This document shows, in pieces, positions 43,296-52,375 of a DNA stretch of 64,000 bases. Source of the stretch: Cytophaga hutchinsonii ATCC 33406 (GTDB lineage Bacteria > Bacteroidota > Bacteroidia > Cytophagales > Cytophagaceae); assembly GCF_000014145.1 (NCBI RefSeq), contig NC_008255.1, positions 2,496,001 through 2,560,000 on the forward strand, in the 5' to 3' direction. How positions within the stretch are numbered: position 1 is the stretch's first letter; each line of letters begins with the position of its first letter. The notes below the pieces were generated by a model, which was not told the origin of the DNA, did no database searches, and saw only the letters and a list, made by a program, of their open reading frames with translations. The position numbers and the translations under genes were made by a program.

Positions 43296-45452
43296 ATGAT
43301 TTCGTTTTCATCTATTGCAGGGAGATTATTCGTTGGTCTATCATTGCTTCTTTTTATTTCCACATCATTGTATGCTCAAAGCCCTTCACTATTTTTCTTT
43401 GATGATTTTGAGACAACCTCTAAAGGATGGTATGAAGGAGAAACAGAAAAATATTCTTTCAAAATTACGAATGGCGGATATCTCTGCACGAATAAATCGG
43501 TATCCGGAGAAACATTCTGGTCAACCAATTCAACGTACCTGAATCCCGATAAAGAATTTACCTACCAGTTTAAAATAAAAGAGCTGGGTGGTTATGCCAG
43601 CGATGGTGCAGGTATTTATTTAAGCGCAGGAAACAATAAATACTTTTATTTTGTCATCAATCCGGAACGGTTTGAATACGCGATTGCATCCAGTGAAAAT
43701 GGTAAAAATACATTTCTGTATGAGTATTACGGATCAAACACCAACAAACGTACAGCTGCCATTAAACCCAGAAATGTAACGAATACGCTGGAAATTGCGC
43801 ATAAAGGGAGTAACATACTTTTCAGATTGAACGATACGGAATTATTATCGATTCCGTATGCAGGCTCAGGTTTTGAATCACTCACAGGCGTATTCGGAAT
43901 TTTTATGCGTACAAATATGACTGTAGTTGTTGAAGAGGCAAGCTTATACCACGATGTGCAGATCAAAACGGTACCAAACTTAACGAACGGAATAAAACGC
44001 GAAAACCTGGGTGCAAACATCAACACAATCTATGCTGAAAAATTACCGTACATTGCTGCAGATGGTAAAACGCTTTATTATTCCATACAGGGAAACCCTG
44101 CTAATACAGGTGGTACAATGGATGGTGATGAAATCTATGTAGCAACAGCTGCCGCTGAGGGTAACTGGAACAAATCAACAGCCATTGGCAAACCGTTAAA
44201 TAATGCCGGCCCAAATGCTGTTATTTCTGTAACTCCCGATAACAACAGTATGCTGATTATGAATCAATATAATGCAGATGGTACACAAAAAGGATCCGGT
44301 GTTTCATTTTCATACCGCACGGAATCGGGCTGGTCGGTGCCGGCAGATGTTGTGATCAATAATTTTTATAACCGTGCAAATACAAATGAATACTCCCTGT
44401 CTGCAGATCGCAAAGTTTTATTCATGACGTTACAGCGCGATGACAGCAAAGGTGATAAAGATGTTTATGTGAGTTTTTTACAAAAAGACGGCAGCTTCAG
44501 CACACCTTTAAATCTTGGGAGCCAGGTAAACACAAGCAAAGGAGAACTGACTCCTTTTATTGCTGCAGACGGTGTAACACTTTACTTTGCAACATACGGC
44601 CACCCTACCTACGGCAGCGCCGATATTTATATGACACGCCGTTTGGATTCAACGTATACAAATTGGTCTGAGCCTTTGAACCTCGGACCAGAGATCAACT
44701 CAACAGCCTGGGATGCCTATTATTCAGTAGAGGCTTCGGGTAAATATGCCTACATGGTTACAGCAGAAAACTCCATTGGCGATATTGATATTGTGCGCAT
44801 TGCCTTGCCGCAATCTGCAAAACCGAAACCTGTTGTGCTGGTGTATGGCAAAGTATTACATGCTACTACAAAACTACCGTTGAAAGCAAACATTCAATAT
44901 GTAGATCTGGCAACAGGGAAAGAAATTGGTATAGCAACCAGCGATCCTAAAACAGGTGAATACAAAATTGTTTTGCCAACAGGTGCAAACTATGGTTTCC
45001 TGGCACAGAAAGAAAACTTTTTCTCCGTATCAGACAACATGGATCTGAATGACCTGAAAGAATATAAGGAACTGGAACGTAATTTATATTTAGCGCCCCT
45101 TATAACAGGACAAACCATCCGTTTGAATAATTTGTTTTTTGATACCGGAAAAAGTGATCTGCGCAAAGAGTCTTATGCCGAATTAAACCGTACGGTAGAA
45201 TTAATGAAATTATACCTGACCATGACGATAGAAATTTCCGGCCATACCGACAACGTTGGCGGCGATGCAGAAAATCAAACGCTCTCTGAAAACAGAGCAA
45301 AAGCAGTTGTAAATTATCTGGTTTCTCACGGCATCGATGCATCCCGTGTGCAATCTAAAGGATATGGAAAAACTAAACCTGTCTCTACAAACGATACAGA
45401 CCACGGCCGTCAGCTGAACAGACGCGTTGATTTTACGATTATAAAAATGTAA
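43296..45452 (+). CDS. OmpA-family outer-membrane protein with PD40 propeller
   Basis: A 718-residue protein. A signal peptide (to LYAQ, ~28) precedes a lectin-like jelly roll at ~30-225 (FFFDDFETTSKGWYEGE, GAGIYLSAGNNKYFYFVI). A WD40-like PD40 repeat region follows (about 235-500; YIAADGKTLYYS, SLSADRKVLFMT, FIAADGVTLYFA), then a carboxypeptidase-regulatory-like beta domain (VYGKVLHATTKLPLKANI), and an OmpA C-terminal peptidoglycan-binding domain (LNNLFFDTGKSDLRKES ... ISGHTDNVGGDAENQTLSENRAKAV). The domain order is the same as in many Bacteroidota PorE/T9SS-associated OmpA proteins, so a link to cell-surface or T9SS structure is plausible but not shown. Confidence 0.87.
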   Translation: MISFSSIAGRLFVGLSLLLFISTSLYAQSPSLFFFDDFETTSKGWYEGETEKYSFKITNGGYLCTNKSVSGETFWSTNSTYLNPDKEFTYQFKIKELGGYASDGAGIYLSAGNNKYFYFVINPERFEYAIASSENGKNTFLYEYYGSNTNKRTAAIKPRNVTNTLEIAHKGSNILFRLNDTELLSIPYAGSGFESLTGVFGIFMRTNMTVVVEEASLYHDVQIKTVPNLTNGIKRENLGANINTIYAEKLPYIAADGKTLYYSIQGNPANTGGTMDGDEIYVATAAAEGNWNKSTAIGKPLNNAGPNAVISVTPDNNSMLIMNQYNADGTQKGSGVSFSYRTESGWSVPADVVINNFYNRANTNEYSLSADRKVLFMTLQRDDSKGDKDVYVSFLQKDGSFSTPLNLGSQVNTSKGELTPFIAADGVTLYFATYGHPTYGSADIYMTRRLDSTYTNWSEPLNLGPEINSTAWDAYYSVEASGKYAYMVTAENSIGDIDIVRIALPQSAKPKPVVLVYGKVLHATTKLPLKANIQYVDLATGKEIGIATSDPKTGEYKIVLPTGANYGFLAQKENFFSVSDNMDLNDLKEYKELERNLYLAPLITGQTIRLNNLFFDTGKSDLRKESYAELNRTVELMKLYLTMTIEISGHTDNVGGDAENQTLSENRAKAVVNYLVSHGIDASRVQSKGYGKTKPVSTNDTDHGRQLNRRVDFTIIKM

Positions 45453-45454
45453 AT

Positions 45455-45506
45455 AAAAAAGATTCAGTTAAGCGTATGAGCAGCTGCGCTTAACTGAATC
45501 TTTTTT
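45455..45506. terminator. Bidirectional terminator, 20-bp perfect stem
   Basis: The arms at 45455-45474 and 45487-45506 (including GATTCAGTTAAGCG) are perfectly complementary with a 12-base loop and A/T tails. They end both the OmpA-type gene and, overlapping its last codons, the converging acyltransferase gene. Confidence 0.9.
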
Positions 45507-46578
45507 TCAATGTTAAAAAAGGTTTTTCAATCACATAATAGCTGCACATACCCGCTGCAATTGTTCCCCCCAGACATACCCCAACAAATACAAGTACAAC
45601 AAGCGGACTTTCAAGCGGTATATGTTTTTTATCAAAAATTTTAACAAAGAGATTAATGACAATGGTATGTGTTAAATAAAACCCATAGCTATATATTCCG
45701 AGCCTGCTCAGTATATTTTTTTGCGGAATGGTGAATAGTTTCTTTTCAAACACAACTGCTGCTATAATCAGTAAATGAGCAAATCCTAATATGGTTGGCT
45801 CAATCAGCAGCTTGAACGGAAGAGCGAGATTAGGCAGCGTTAGCACAATCAATGCACTTATGATTATAATTGAAATTTTCACGCCCGATGCAAGGGTTTC
45901 CGTAAACAACTCCATCCGTTCTTTATATAGTATCAGTAAAATTGCAGGAACAGCGCCATAAGCAAAATAATCAATATTGGTACAGACATCGAGAAAACTC
46001 CAGCCCTGCATATAAAATACCCCCCGCGCTATGTTGGCAAAAATAATCGAACCCACAACAAGCCAATGTATGTTCCGGATGGATACAACATACAAAACCA
46101 GTCCCCATATCAGGTAAAAATGCTCTTCTACACATAAGGACCACATCACTCCCAAAGGAGATACATTGGGAAAACCATCGGTAGCAATCATTTTATAGTT
46201 TTCAAGAAAAAAAGCAGACATCAGCCAATTAGGTGTATAACCATCACCGGAAGCTGTTATGGAAATAAGTGATAAAATGAATGGGGTTATAAACGCAAAC
46301 ACCAGCATAACATAATACAAGGGCCAGATCCGTAATATCCGTCTGACATAAAATGCCTTAAGATCCAATGTACCGGTACGTTTTTTCTCTTCTAAAATAA
46401 TATAGGTAATTAAAAATCCGCTTAATGAAAAAAAGAATGAAACAGCCGCCCCCCCGCCTTCTTTTATAAAATCAAAAACCGGAAATCCCCAAATAGGAAT
46501 ATGGAACAGAAAAACTTTAACGAATGCAAAAAAACGTAAGGCATCAAATGTTTGAAAATAGGTCCGGTTGTTTTTCAT
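45490..46578 (-). CDS. Acyltransferase 3 family membrane protein
   Basis: Translation from Met at 46578 (MKNNRTYFQTFDALRFFAF) gives 362 residues; a longer frame adds seven. It has the OafA/NodX pattern: FDALRFFAFVKVFLFHI (with the catalytic His), GGAAVSFFFSLSGFLITYIIL, KAFYVRRILRIWPLYYVML and VSPLGVMWSLCVEEHFYLIWG. There are about 10 TM helices and no C-terminal SGNH domain. It transfers acetyl or other acyl groups onto surface glycans. The last codons lie within the bidirectional terminator stem. It is a single gene. Confidence 0.88.
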   Translation of the reverse strand: MKNNRTYFQTFDALRFFAFVKVFLFHIPIWGFPVFDFIKEGGGAAVSFFFSLSGFLITYIILEEKKRTGTLDLKAFYVRRILRIWPLYYVMLVFAFITPFILSLISITASGDGYTPNWLMSAFFLENYKMIATDGFPNVSPLGVMWSLCVEEHFYLIWGLVLYVVSIRNIHWLVVGSIIFANIARGVFYMQGWSFLDVCTNIDYFAYGAVPAILLILYKERMELFTETLASGVKISIIIISALIVLTLPNLALPFKLLIEPTILGFAHLLIIAAVVFEKKLFTIPQKNILSRLGIYSYGFYLTHTIVINLFVKIFDKKHIPLESPLVVLVFVGVCLGGTIAAGMCSYYVIEKPFLTLKKRFS

Positions 46579-46654
46579 TAAAATAATATTCAGGATCAAC
46601 GGATAAACTTAGCGTAAATTATTAACAACAAAAACTCTATGAATTGTATATACA

Positions 46655-46688
46655 ATAAAAAAGTCTCACCCTGACAGGGGCGAGACTT
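46655..46688 (-). terminator. Terminator of the exported protein gene
   Basis: On the minus strand the stem AAGTCTCGCCCCTG / CAGGGTGAGACTT has one bulge and is followed by TTTTATT. It starts 29 bp past the stop at 46717. Confidence 0.8.
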
Positions 46689-46716
46689 CCGTTACTGTTT
46701 AGCAGCACGTTTATAT

Positions 46717-47223
46717 TTATTTTATCACAAAATGTTCTTCACCTATTTTTAGCCCATCCACATATAACTCAATAATGTGTAACCCATGTCTGAAATGTTT
46801 GGGGTGATTGTATAAGAAATCAATCTTTAATGGCTGACCATCTAATTTTGTACTTACTTTAAATGTATAGGGAGTTTCTTTGCCATTTAAATTAAACAAG
46901 CCGCCGCCCGCTGCCGGATCATAAATATCTACGCCATGCGGATCGATTAAACGCATCATAACAGATTTGTATCCGGTAACCGATGGATCTGAACTTACCA
47001 GCATAAAATTAACATGCAAAATTTTATAGCTCGACTTGTGCGGATCATGTGCATGTGTATGATGTGTTGTATCTGAAATATGCTGAATATCTTTTACAAG
47101 AATAACCTCCAGGTTTTCAGCTCTCAATGAACTGTGTGTTTTTACCTGAGCAATGCTGTTGGTAGCTGAAAATAAACAAACAGCAATACCTAACCCAAAT
47201 ACAATTTTACCTAATCGATTCAT
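46717..47223 (-). CDS. Exported hypothetical protein
   Basis: Translation from Met at 47223 (MNRLGKIVFGLGIAVCLF) gives 168 residues with a signal peptide ending near SIAQ; a longer frame to 47286 runs into the upstream gene. The mature protein has a His-rich stretch (TTHHTHAHDPHKSS) and a single beta-sandwich-like body (ILHVNFMLVSSDPSVTGYKSVMMRLIDP, YTFKVSTKLDGQPLKIDFLY, HIIELYVDGLKIGEEHFVI). I do not know the family. The His cluster suggests metal binding. It is 7 bp after a WG-repeat gene and probably co-transcribed with it. Confidence 0.75.
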   Translation of the reverse strand: MNRLGKIVFGLGIAVCLFSATNSIAQVKTHSSLRAENLEVILVKDIQHISDTTHHTHAHDPHKSSYKILHVNFMLVSSDPSVTGYKSVMMRLIDPHGVDIYDPAAGGGLFNLNGKETPYTFKVSTKLDGQPLKIDFLYNHPKHFRHGLHIIELYVDGLKIGEEHFVIK

Positions 47224-47230
47224 AATTATT

Positions 47231-48412
47231 CTATTCACAGAATTTAATACAAGTACCTCTTTTATCAATAAAACGTGTTTTTTCATTTAAAACAACTTCT
47301 GCAGAGCCGTTAATGAAGTCATACGCATATTCATAATTAAAAGATATGATTAATTTACCTTTGTTATCCAGATAACCATATTTACCTGACTTCGATACCA
47401 CTGCATAGCCTTCTGAATAAGGGCGCATAACTTTATACGTAAATGGCGTTACCTGTTCATTTTTACTATTGATGCAACCCCAATAGCCTGATTTAACAGC
47501 CATTAACTCTCCATCCGCATCCATGTCTTCCAGCCATTGATACATGAGAGGTACAAATACCGTACCTGTTTTATCAATGTATCCATACAGATTGTTTTTT
47601 TTGACTTTAGCAAAACCATTTGAAAAATCCCCGGCCCAATCATAAATAGCCGGTACCAGCATAACTCCTGAGGTATTGGCAAAACCCCAGGTATCATTTT
47701 TTTGTACCCGCAGCAGCCCGTCTTTAAACACTGAAACCCAATCCTGTTCAATGGGCAAAACTGTTTTGCCGGCTTTATCAATAATACCGTATTTTCCACC
47801 TTTGGAAACAACCGCAACGCCGCTGCTGTAATTACCTGCTTTTTCAAATGTTGGCTGAATAACAAAGGCGCCTTTCGGATTGATGTACCCAAACAGGTTA
47901 TTCTTCTTTACTGCTGCCAGGCCATCTGAAAATTCGATCGCAAATTCAAATTGAGCAGGAATAACTTCTTTTCCCAGCTTATCAATGTACCCATACTTGC
48001 CTCCTTTTTTGATAACAGCCATGCCTTCTGAAAACGGATACGCTTCCTCAAACTTAGCCGGGATTTTCAATCCCCCCATTTTATCAATAAAGCCCCAGGA
48101 TCCTGCTACTTTAACCGCTGCAAACGCTTCTGTAAAAGACATTGCTGAATCATATTTGACCACAATCTTTATCGTACCTGTCTGATCAATAAAATACCCT
48201 TTGCCCATCCGGTAAACCAAAGCACGGTTTTCTGAAAACGGAGCAACGCGGTCGTAAATCGGCAGGATCATCACTTTACCCGTACGTGCATCAATATATC
48301 CGTATTTTTCGCCTGATTTAAAAGGTGTAGGAACAACTCCCGGTGTTTGGGCAAAACTGCTCAGGCTTATATATATAAGAGCAAAAAGAAGAATGTGTTT
48401 GAGAACAGTCAT
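47231..48412 (-). CDS. Exported WG-repeat protein
   Basis: A 393-residue protein with a signal peptide (to SSFAQ) and about eight tandem WG repeats of ~45 residues with the pattern GKYGYIDxxGKxVIPxxFExAxxFSxGLAxVKK. WG repeats form extracellular beta structures of unknown role and are common in Bacteroidota. It ends RFIDKRGTCIKFCE. The gene is followed after 7 bp by the His-rich exported protein and preceded after 23 bp by another small exported protein, so three secreted proteins are made together. Confidence 0.9.
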   Translation of the reverse strand: MTVLKHILLFALIYISLSSFAQTPGVVPTPFKSGEKYGYIDARTGKVMILPIYDRVAPFSENRALVYRMGKGYFIDQTGTIKIVVKYDSAMSFTEAFAAVKVAGSWGFIDKMGGLKIPAKFEEAYPFSEGMAVIKKGGKYGYIDKLGKEVIPAQFEFAIEFSDGLAAVKKNNLFGYINPKGAFVIQPTFEKAGNYSSGVAVVSKGGKYGIIDKAGKTVLPIEQDWVSVFKDGLLRVQKNDTWGFANTSGVMLVPAIYDWAGDFSNGFAKVKKNNLYGYIDKTGTVFVPLMYQWLEDMDADGELMAVKSGYWGCINSKNEQVTPFTYKVMRPYSEGYAVVSKSGKYGYLDNKGKLIISFNYEYAYDFINGSAEVVLNEKTRFIDKRGTCIKFCE

Positions 48413-48435
48413 AATTAATCGGTAGCGTTTAAAAA

Positions 48436-48768
48436 CTATCTTAGTAAACAGGGATTATCAATAATAATCTGAACAATAATTTCTGTCATTACCCAAAGCA
48501 CTTCTCCGGTAGTGATAAATACTTCTTTTACCAGAACATTCCGGCGGGCGAGCCGGCTTTTTCTTTCCGGATGTTTATCCAGTTGAATTTCTGTACTTCC
48601 GGGCACAACTGTTACAGGAATGGTTACAGAAGCAACCTGTTCATAAGGTGCTGCAGCAACTGTTTGATATTGCAGTGTAACAACAACAGGTGCTGCGATA
48701 GAGTGTATTTGTATACAACAACATAACACCGTACTTAAAAGGATTGATTTAAGTATTCTCATATACAT
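48436..48768 (-). CDS. Small exported hypothetical protein
   Basis: A 110-residue protein with a signal peptide (MYMRILKSILLSTVLCCCIQIHS, cleavage near SIAA; an inner Met at 48762 is equally good). The mature part is short: VVTLQYQTVAAAPYEQVASVTIPVTVVPG, a basic segment (KHPERKSRLARRN) and a C-terminal hydrophobic stretch (LWVMTEIIVQIIIDNP). I do not recognise it. It sits 23 bp before the WG-repeat gene and 9 bp after the DUF6728-like gene, within one operon. Confidence 0.62.
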   Translation of the reverse strand: MYMRILKSILLSTVLCCCIQIHSIAAPVVVTLQYQTVAAAPYEQVASVTIPVTVVPGSTEIQLDKHPERKSRLARRNVLVKEVFITTGEVLWVMTEIIVQIIIDNPCLLR

Positions 48769-48777
48769 ATAATAAGA

Positions 48778-48957
48778 TCAGCCGTTTTGGCGAATAAACA
48801 GTCTGTATAAAATAACAAACAGGCAAATCAGAAAAAGAACGATAGCGATTTTATTCGCTGCATACATCAGCTTCATATATATAGAAGGGTTTGTATTGGG
48901 ATCTTTTTTCCGGAAGAAATAGGTGAAGACTTCCCCTATTTTAAAATATTCTTTCAT
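48778..48957 (-). CDS. DUF6728-like small membrane protein
   Basis: A 59-residue frame read directly from the sequence (ATG at 48955-48957, stop TGA at 48778-48780). It begins MKEYFKIGEVFTYFFRKKDP, has an amphipathic middle (YMKLMYAANKI) and one TM helix (IAIVLFLICLFVILYRLF). That pattern matches the small Bacteroidota DUF6728 proteins as I remember them; the function is unknown. It starts the run of small exported proteins and the WG-repeat gene. Confidence 0.75.
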   Translation of the reverse strand: MKEYFKIGEVFTYFFRKKDPNTNPSIYMKLMYAANKIAIVLFLICLFVILYRLFIRQNG

Positions 48958-48984
48958 TTGTGTAATTATTAAATTTAAGGAGAA

Positions 48985-49278
48985 TCATTTATTTGTATTC
49001 CTTGACTTTGCTCTGCAATAATTTGCCTGATCAAATAAACCCATTTTTTCAGAACAATTTATTAAGCTATCCCAAAAGTCTTCCGAATAACAATATGATG
49101 TTTCATTTGCTGATTCTATCAAACGATCTATTGCAAGTTCCTATGCTCTATTATTTAAAAACTCACTGTAATCTGTAAACTGTTTGTGGTTCTTATAAAA
49201 TTCAGGAATATGATCAGCCAAATCTTTTATCGCTTGCTGCATGTTTGGTTGAGATTGCTTGAAGTTAAATAGCTTCAT
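48985..49278 (-). pseudogene. Small soluble protein gene with an in-frame TAG
   Basis: From ATG at 49278 a frame encodes MKLFNFKQSQPNMQQAIKDL ... EFLNNRA, then TAG at 49141-49143, and continues in the same frame as ELAIDRLIESANETSYCYSEDFWDSL ... to TGA at 48985-48987 (97 sense or stop codons before the end). The two halves look like one helical protein of about 96 residues. It is either a nonsense mutant, a sequencing error, or a recoded stop. It lies just downstream of ispG (16 bp). The size and Trp/Tyr-rich C-terminal part recall small immunity proteins, but this is a guess. Confidence 0.6.
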
Positions 49279-49294
49279 ATTTTGATATATAGCT

Positions 49295-51292
49295 TTATAT
49301 AACTTCCGAAACCACTGGTTCCAGCCATTTGCCATCTTCTTTAATAATATTGATTAGCTCATCTACGGCCTTATCCGAATGTACCGCCTTGTTCACAACC
49401 GTTTGTCCGCGGTATAACGCAATCTTATCTTTCCCAACACCCACATATCCGTAATCGGCATCGGCCATTTCACCCGGACCATTCACAATGCAGCCCATGA
49501 TCCCGATCTTCACGCCTTTTAAATGATCAGTGCGCTTACGGATCATCGCGGTCGTTTCCTGCAAGTCAAACAAAGTTCTTCCGCAGGATGGACAGGAAAT
49601 GTATTCCGTTTTGGTCATACGCGTACGTGCTGCCTGCAAAATTCCGAAACCCAGATTATTCACCGATTTTAAATATGCCAACAACGCTTCTTTCTCCGCA
49701 AGAATCATTTTTTCTGAAGACAGGAAAATACCATCTCCCAGCCCATCTACCAGTAAACCACCTGCATCGGTTGAAGCTGCCAAAAACAACGTTTCTTCAT
49801 TCTTATGTGTATACGCACGTTTTATAATAACGGGTGTAGCGATCTCTCTGTTCATTAACGTGATAAAACTCCTTCTCAACTCGGCCATGGCATGTTCATT
49901 GAACGATTCCAGGATCAGCACAGCGGTTGTATCAGAAGCCAAACGCAGCAACAAGGCGTCGTCAACATCTTCAATATCAGCGACAACAAAGTTCAGCTGC
50001 GGGTGTTTTACCACATCCGTTTTATACCAGCGGGCCATAAATAACGGAAATACATGTGTCTGGTCCGTTAACACCTTCCACGTATCTGCATCTACAATTT
50101 CCTTCAGGCCATTCGGCAGCATAAAAGGTGCTTTGTTTTTACCCGTATAGATAAAGTCTGCACCCAGATCATTCATGCTCCATTTATCCAATGCAGGCAA
50201 ATAAAAATGTCCTATAGATTTCAGGTCCTGAACCTCGAGTGATTCAACATCACTGAAATCGGCGATCACTCTTGGCACATTTAAGCCACCGATTGTATGT
50301 ACATCTGTAGTCGTTCTCCTTTTATAAGAATACGGGTTGATCGGATTTTTTTCTACGAAGGGAATAGCAGCGTGTTTTTTCCGGTCGATATACCGGTCAA
50401 CCAATTTTTGAGCAACGGGAATTTCAAATTCCGGAGCCTCGGTTAAGGACACCCGAACGGTATCTCCTAACCCGTCTTCCAATAATGTTCCGATCCCAAC
50501 GGCAGATTTTATCCTTCCATCTTCAGCTTCTCCGGCTTCCGTTACACCCAGATGCAAGGGGTAAGGACGCAGCCCTTCTTCCTCCAGTTTCTGAACCAGC
50601 AGGCGGTATGCCTGCACCATAACCTGGGTATTACTTGCTTTCATGGAAATTACAATATTGTAATATTCCAAGTCTTCACAGATGCGCAAAAACTCCAGTG
50701 CAGACTCCACCATACCCAAAGGAGTGTCTCCGTAGCGGGACAAAATCCGGTCTGAAAGAGAGCCGTGGTTGGTTCCGATCCGCATCGCCGTACCGTATTC
50801 TTTACAGATTTTTACCAGCGGAATAAACTTTTCACGTATACGTTCGAGCTCTTCCTGATAGGAAGCGTCTGTATATTCGATTACTTCAAACTTCTTTTTG
50901 TCGGCATAATTGCCCGGGTTAATCCGGACTTTTTCAACAATTTTTGCAGCAAGTTCGGCTGCATTCGGAGTAAAATGTATATCGGCAACCAGGGGAACAT
51001 CGTACCCGCGTTTTAATAATTCGTTCTTAATGTTTTCTAAATTCTGAGCCTCCTTTACACTTGGAGCTGTCACTCTGACATACTCACATCCGGCCTCTAC
51101 CATTCGGATTATTTGCTCCACGCTGCCCATCGTGTCCATCGTATCAACCGTAGTCATCGATTGTAACCGGATAGGATAGTCGCCGCCCATCGGAACTTTT
51201 CCTATGGTAACAACACTTGATTTCCTACGCACATACTGGGTAAGACTGGAACAGTATTTTGTGTTTATTGAAGAAAGTTCGCCTGATGACAT
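49295..51292 (-). CDS. ispG: 4-hydroxy-3-methylbut-2-enyl diphosphate synthase IspG, long form
   Basis: A 665-residue enzyme of the MEP isoprenoid pathway, which makes HMBPP from MEcPP using a 4Fe-4S cluster. The N-terminal TIM barrel has TIGKVPMGGDYPIRLQSMT and VADIHFTPNAAELAAKIVEKVRINPGNY; the C-terminal cluster domain has SCPSCGRT (two Cys, about 568 and 571), GIMGCIVNGPGEMADADYGYVG (third Cys and the Glu ligand). About 280 residues between the barrel and the cluster domain are the insertion (A* domain) found in plants, Bacteroidota, Chlamydiae and others; typical E. coli-type IspG is ~370. The whole sequence is intact. Confidence 0.95.
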   Translation of the reverse strand: MSSGELSSINTKYCSSLTQYVRRKSSVVTIGKVPMGGDYPIRLQSMTTVDTMDTMGSVEQIIRMVEAGCEYVRVTAPSVKEAQNLENIKNELLKRGYDVPLVADIHFTPNAAELAAKIVEKVRINPGNYADKKKFEVIEYTDASYQEELERIREKFIPLVKICKEYGTAMRIGTNHGSLSDRILSRYGDTPLGMVESALEFLRICEDLEYYNIVISMKASNTQVMVQAYRLLVQKLEEEGLRPYPLHLGVTEAGEAEDGRIKSAVGIGTLLEDGLGDTVRVSLTEAPEFEIPVAQKLVDRYIDRKKHAAIPFVEKNPINPYSYKRRTTTDVHTIGGLNVPRVIADFSDVESLEVQDLKSIGHFYLPALDKWSMNDLGADFIYTGKNKAPFMLPNGLKEIVDADTWKVLTDQTHVFPLFMARWYKTDVVKHPQLNFVVADIEDVDDALLLRLASDTTAVLILESFNEHAMAELRRSFITLMNREIATPVIIKRAYTHKNEETLFLAASTDAGGLLVDGLGDGIFLSSEKMILAEKEALLAYLKSVNNLGFGILQAARTRMTKTEYISCPSCGRTLFDLQETTAMIRKRTDHLKGVKIGIMGCIVNGPGEMADADYGYVGVGKDKIALYRGQTVVNKAVHSDKAVDELINIIKEDGKWLEPVVSEVI

Positions 51293-51512
51293 CTCTTGAT
51301 TTCGTTATATATCAGGAAAGATAACTTTTTTGTTGAATTCCCCTCCATGATATGCTATTTAATTCGTTTTTTGAAGCATTTTATTTTTTTAGACTAATCT
51401 AAAATTTAACATTTAGTTATTTAAAAATCAGAACAATTAATTAATTTAACATAAAGTATCAGATGAATTAAAAAAGTTGCTGTTGTTTTTGTAAAATGAT
51501 TAAAAAAAGCAC

Positions 51513-51542
51513 TAAAAAAGCTCATTCGGACTGAATGAGCTT
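51513..51542 (-). terminator. Terminator of the SDR gene
   Basis: On the minus strand AAGCTCATTC / GAATGAGCTT (a 10-bp perfect stem) is followed by TTTT. It lies 38 bp past the SDR stop. The rest of the gap to ispG (51293-51512) is AT-rich with nothing recognised. Confidence 0.88.
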
Positions 51543-51579
51543 GGTATATGGATATGTAAATTTTACCAGAACACATTAC

Positions 51580-52287
51580 TTAAATGTCTCCCAGCTGAGG
51601 ACGTAAAAGCAGTTCTTCCACTACGGTATGATCGGATAGTTTATAGATACCAAAGATTGAATCAGCCACATCTTCTGGCTTAATGAATCGTTCTTCCGGC
51701 AGGTCTACCCCATCCCAGGAAGCAGTCAGCGTTGCTCCGGGCAGTACCGCCGTCACCCGGATATTGTATGGCTTCATCTCTTCTCTCAGAACTTTTGTCA
51801 TGCCCAGCATGGCAAACTTGGAGACACTATATGACCCTCCGTTTGCATACGGCATGATACTCGCAATGGAACAGATATTAAAAATGCTCCCCCTCTTGTT
51901 TTCGATCATCCGGCCAATCACTCCACGGGTAATATCATAGGTACTATATAAGTTGGTTTGGATCTGCGTTTCCAGAACACCTTCGGGTTCGTTATGGATT
52001 TGCCCCTGAACAAAAACACCTGCATTGTTAATCAGAACATCTGCCGCCCGGTTCAGTTGGGTAAACGCCCGTACCACTTCTTCTCTTCCTTTTTTGTTGG
52101 AAACATCTGCCACTTGGGTAAAAACCTGTATACCGGCATAGTTAGACAAAATAGTATTTTTTAAAGAGTCCAGATCTTCTCTATTTCGGGCACAGGTAAA
52201 AACATCAAACCCTTCGGAAGCAAATTTATAGACCAATGCTCTGCCGATTCCTTTCGTACCACCTGTTATAATGACTAGTTTATTCAT
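51580..52287 (-). CDS. Short-chain dehydrogenase/reductase
   Basis: A 235-residue classical SDR: TGGTKGIGRALVYKF (NADP-type Gly motif), DVLINNAGVFVQG, catalytic Ser in NICSIAS, and YSVSKFAM for the Tyr-x3-Lys pair. The C-terminal half (KPYNIRVTAVLPGATLTASW) is standard. The substrate is unknown; relatives often reduce 3-ketoacyl compounds or sugars. It diverges from the mlaE-type gene, with 88 bp between starts. Confidence 0.9.
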   Translation of the reverse strand: MNKLVIITGGTKGIGRALVYKFASEGFDVFTCARNREDLDSLKNTILSNYAGIQVFTQVADVSNKKGREEVVRAFTQLNRAADVLINNAGVFVQGQIHNEPEGVLETQIQTNLYSTYDITRGVIGRMIENKRGSIFNICSIASIMPYANGGSYSVSKFAMLGMTKVLREEMKPYNIRVTAVLPGATLTASWDGVDLPEERFIKPEDVADSIFGIYKLSDHTVVEELLLRPQLGDI

Positions 52288-52375
52288 GTTAATTTTAAAT
52301 TGTTTGCCACTTAAATATACCTTATTTTAGTAAGGATTTTAAGCAGATTATTCGGTTACTTGATAGTAAAATACG

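Noticed and set aside
48993-49178. 61-residue plus-strand frame
   Set aside because: It is antisense to the broken small gene and its composition is not protein-like.
49141-49335. 64-residue minus-strand frame with start at 49335
   Set aside because: The start lies inside ispG; the better start is 49278, and the frame continues past the TAG as a broken gene, reported as such.
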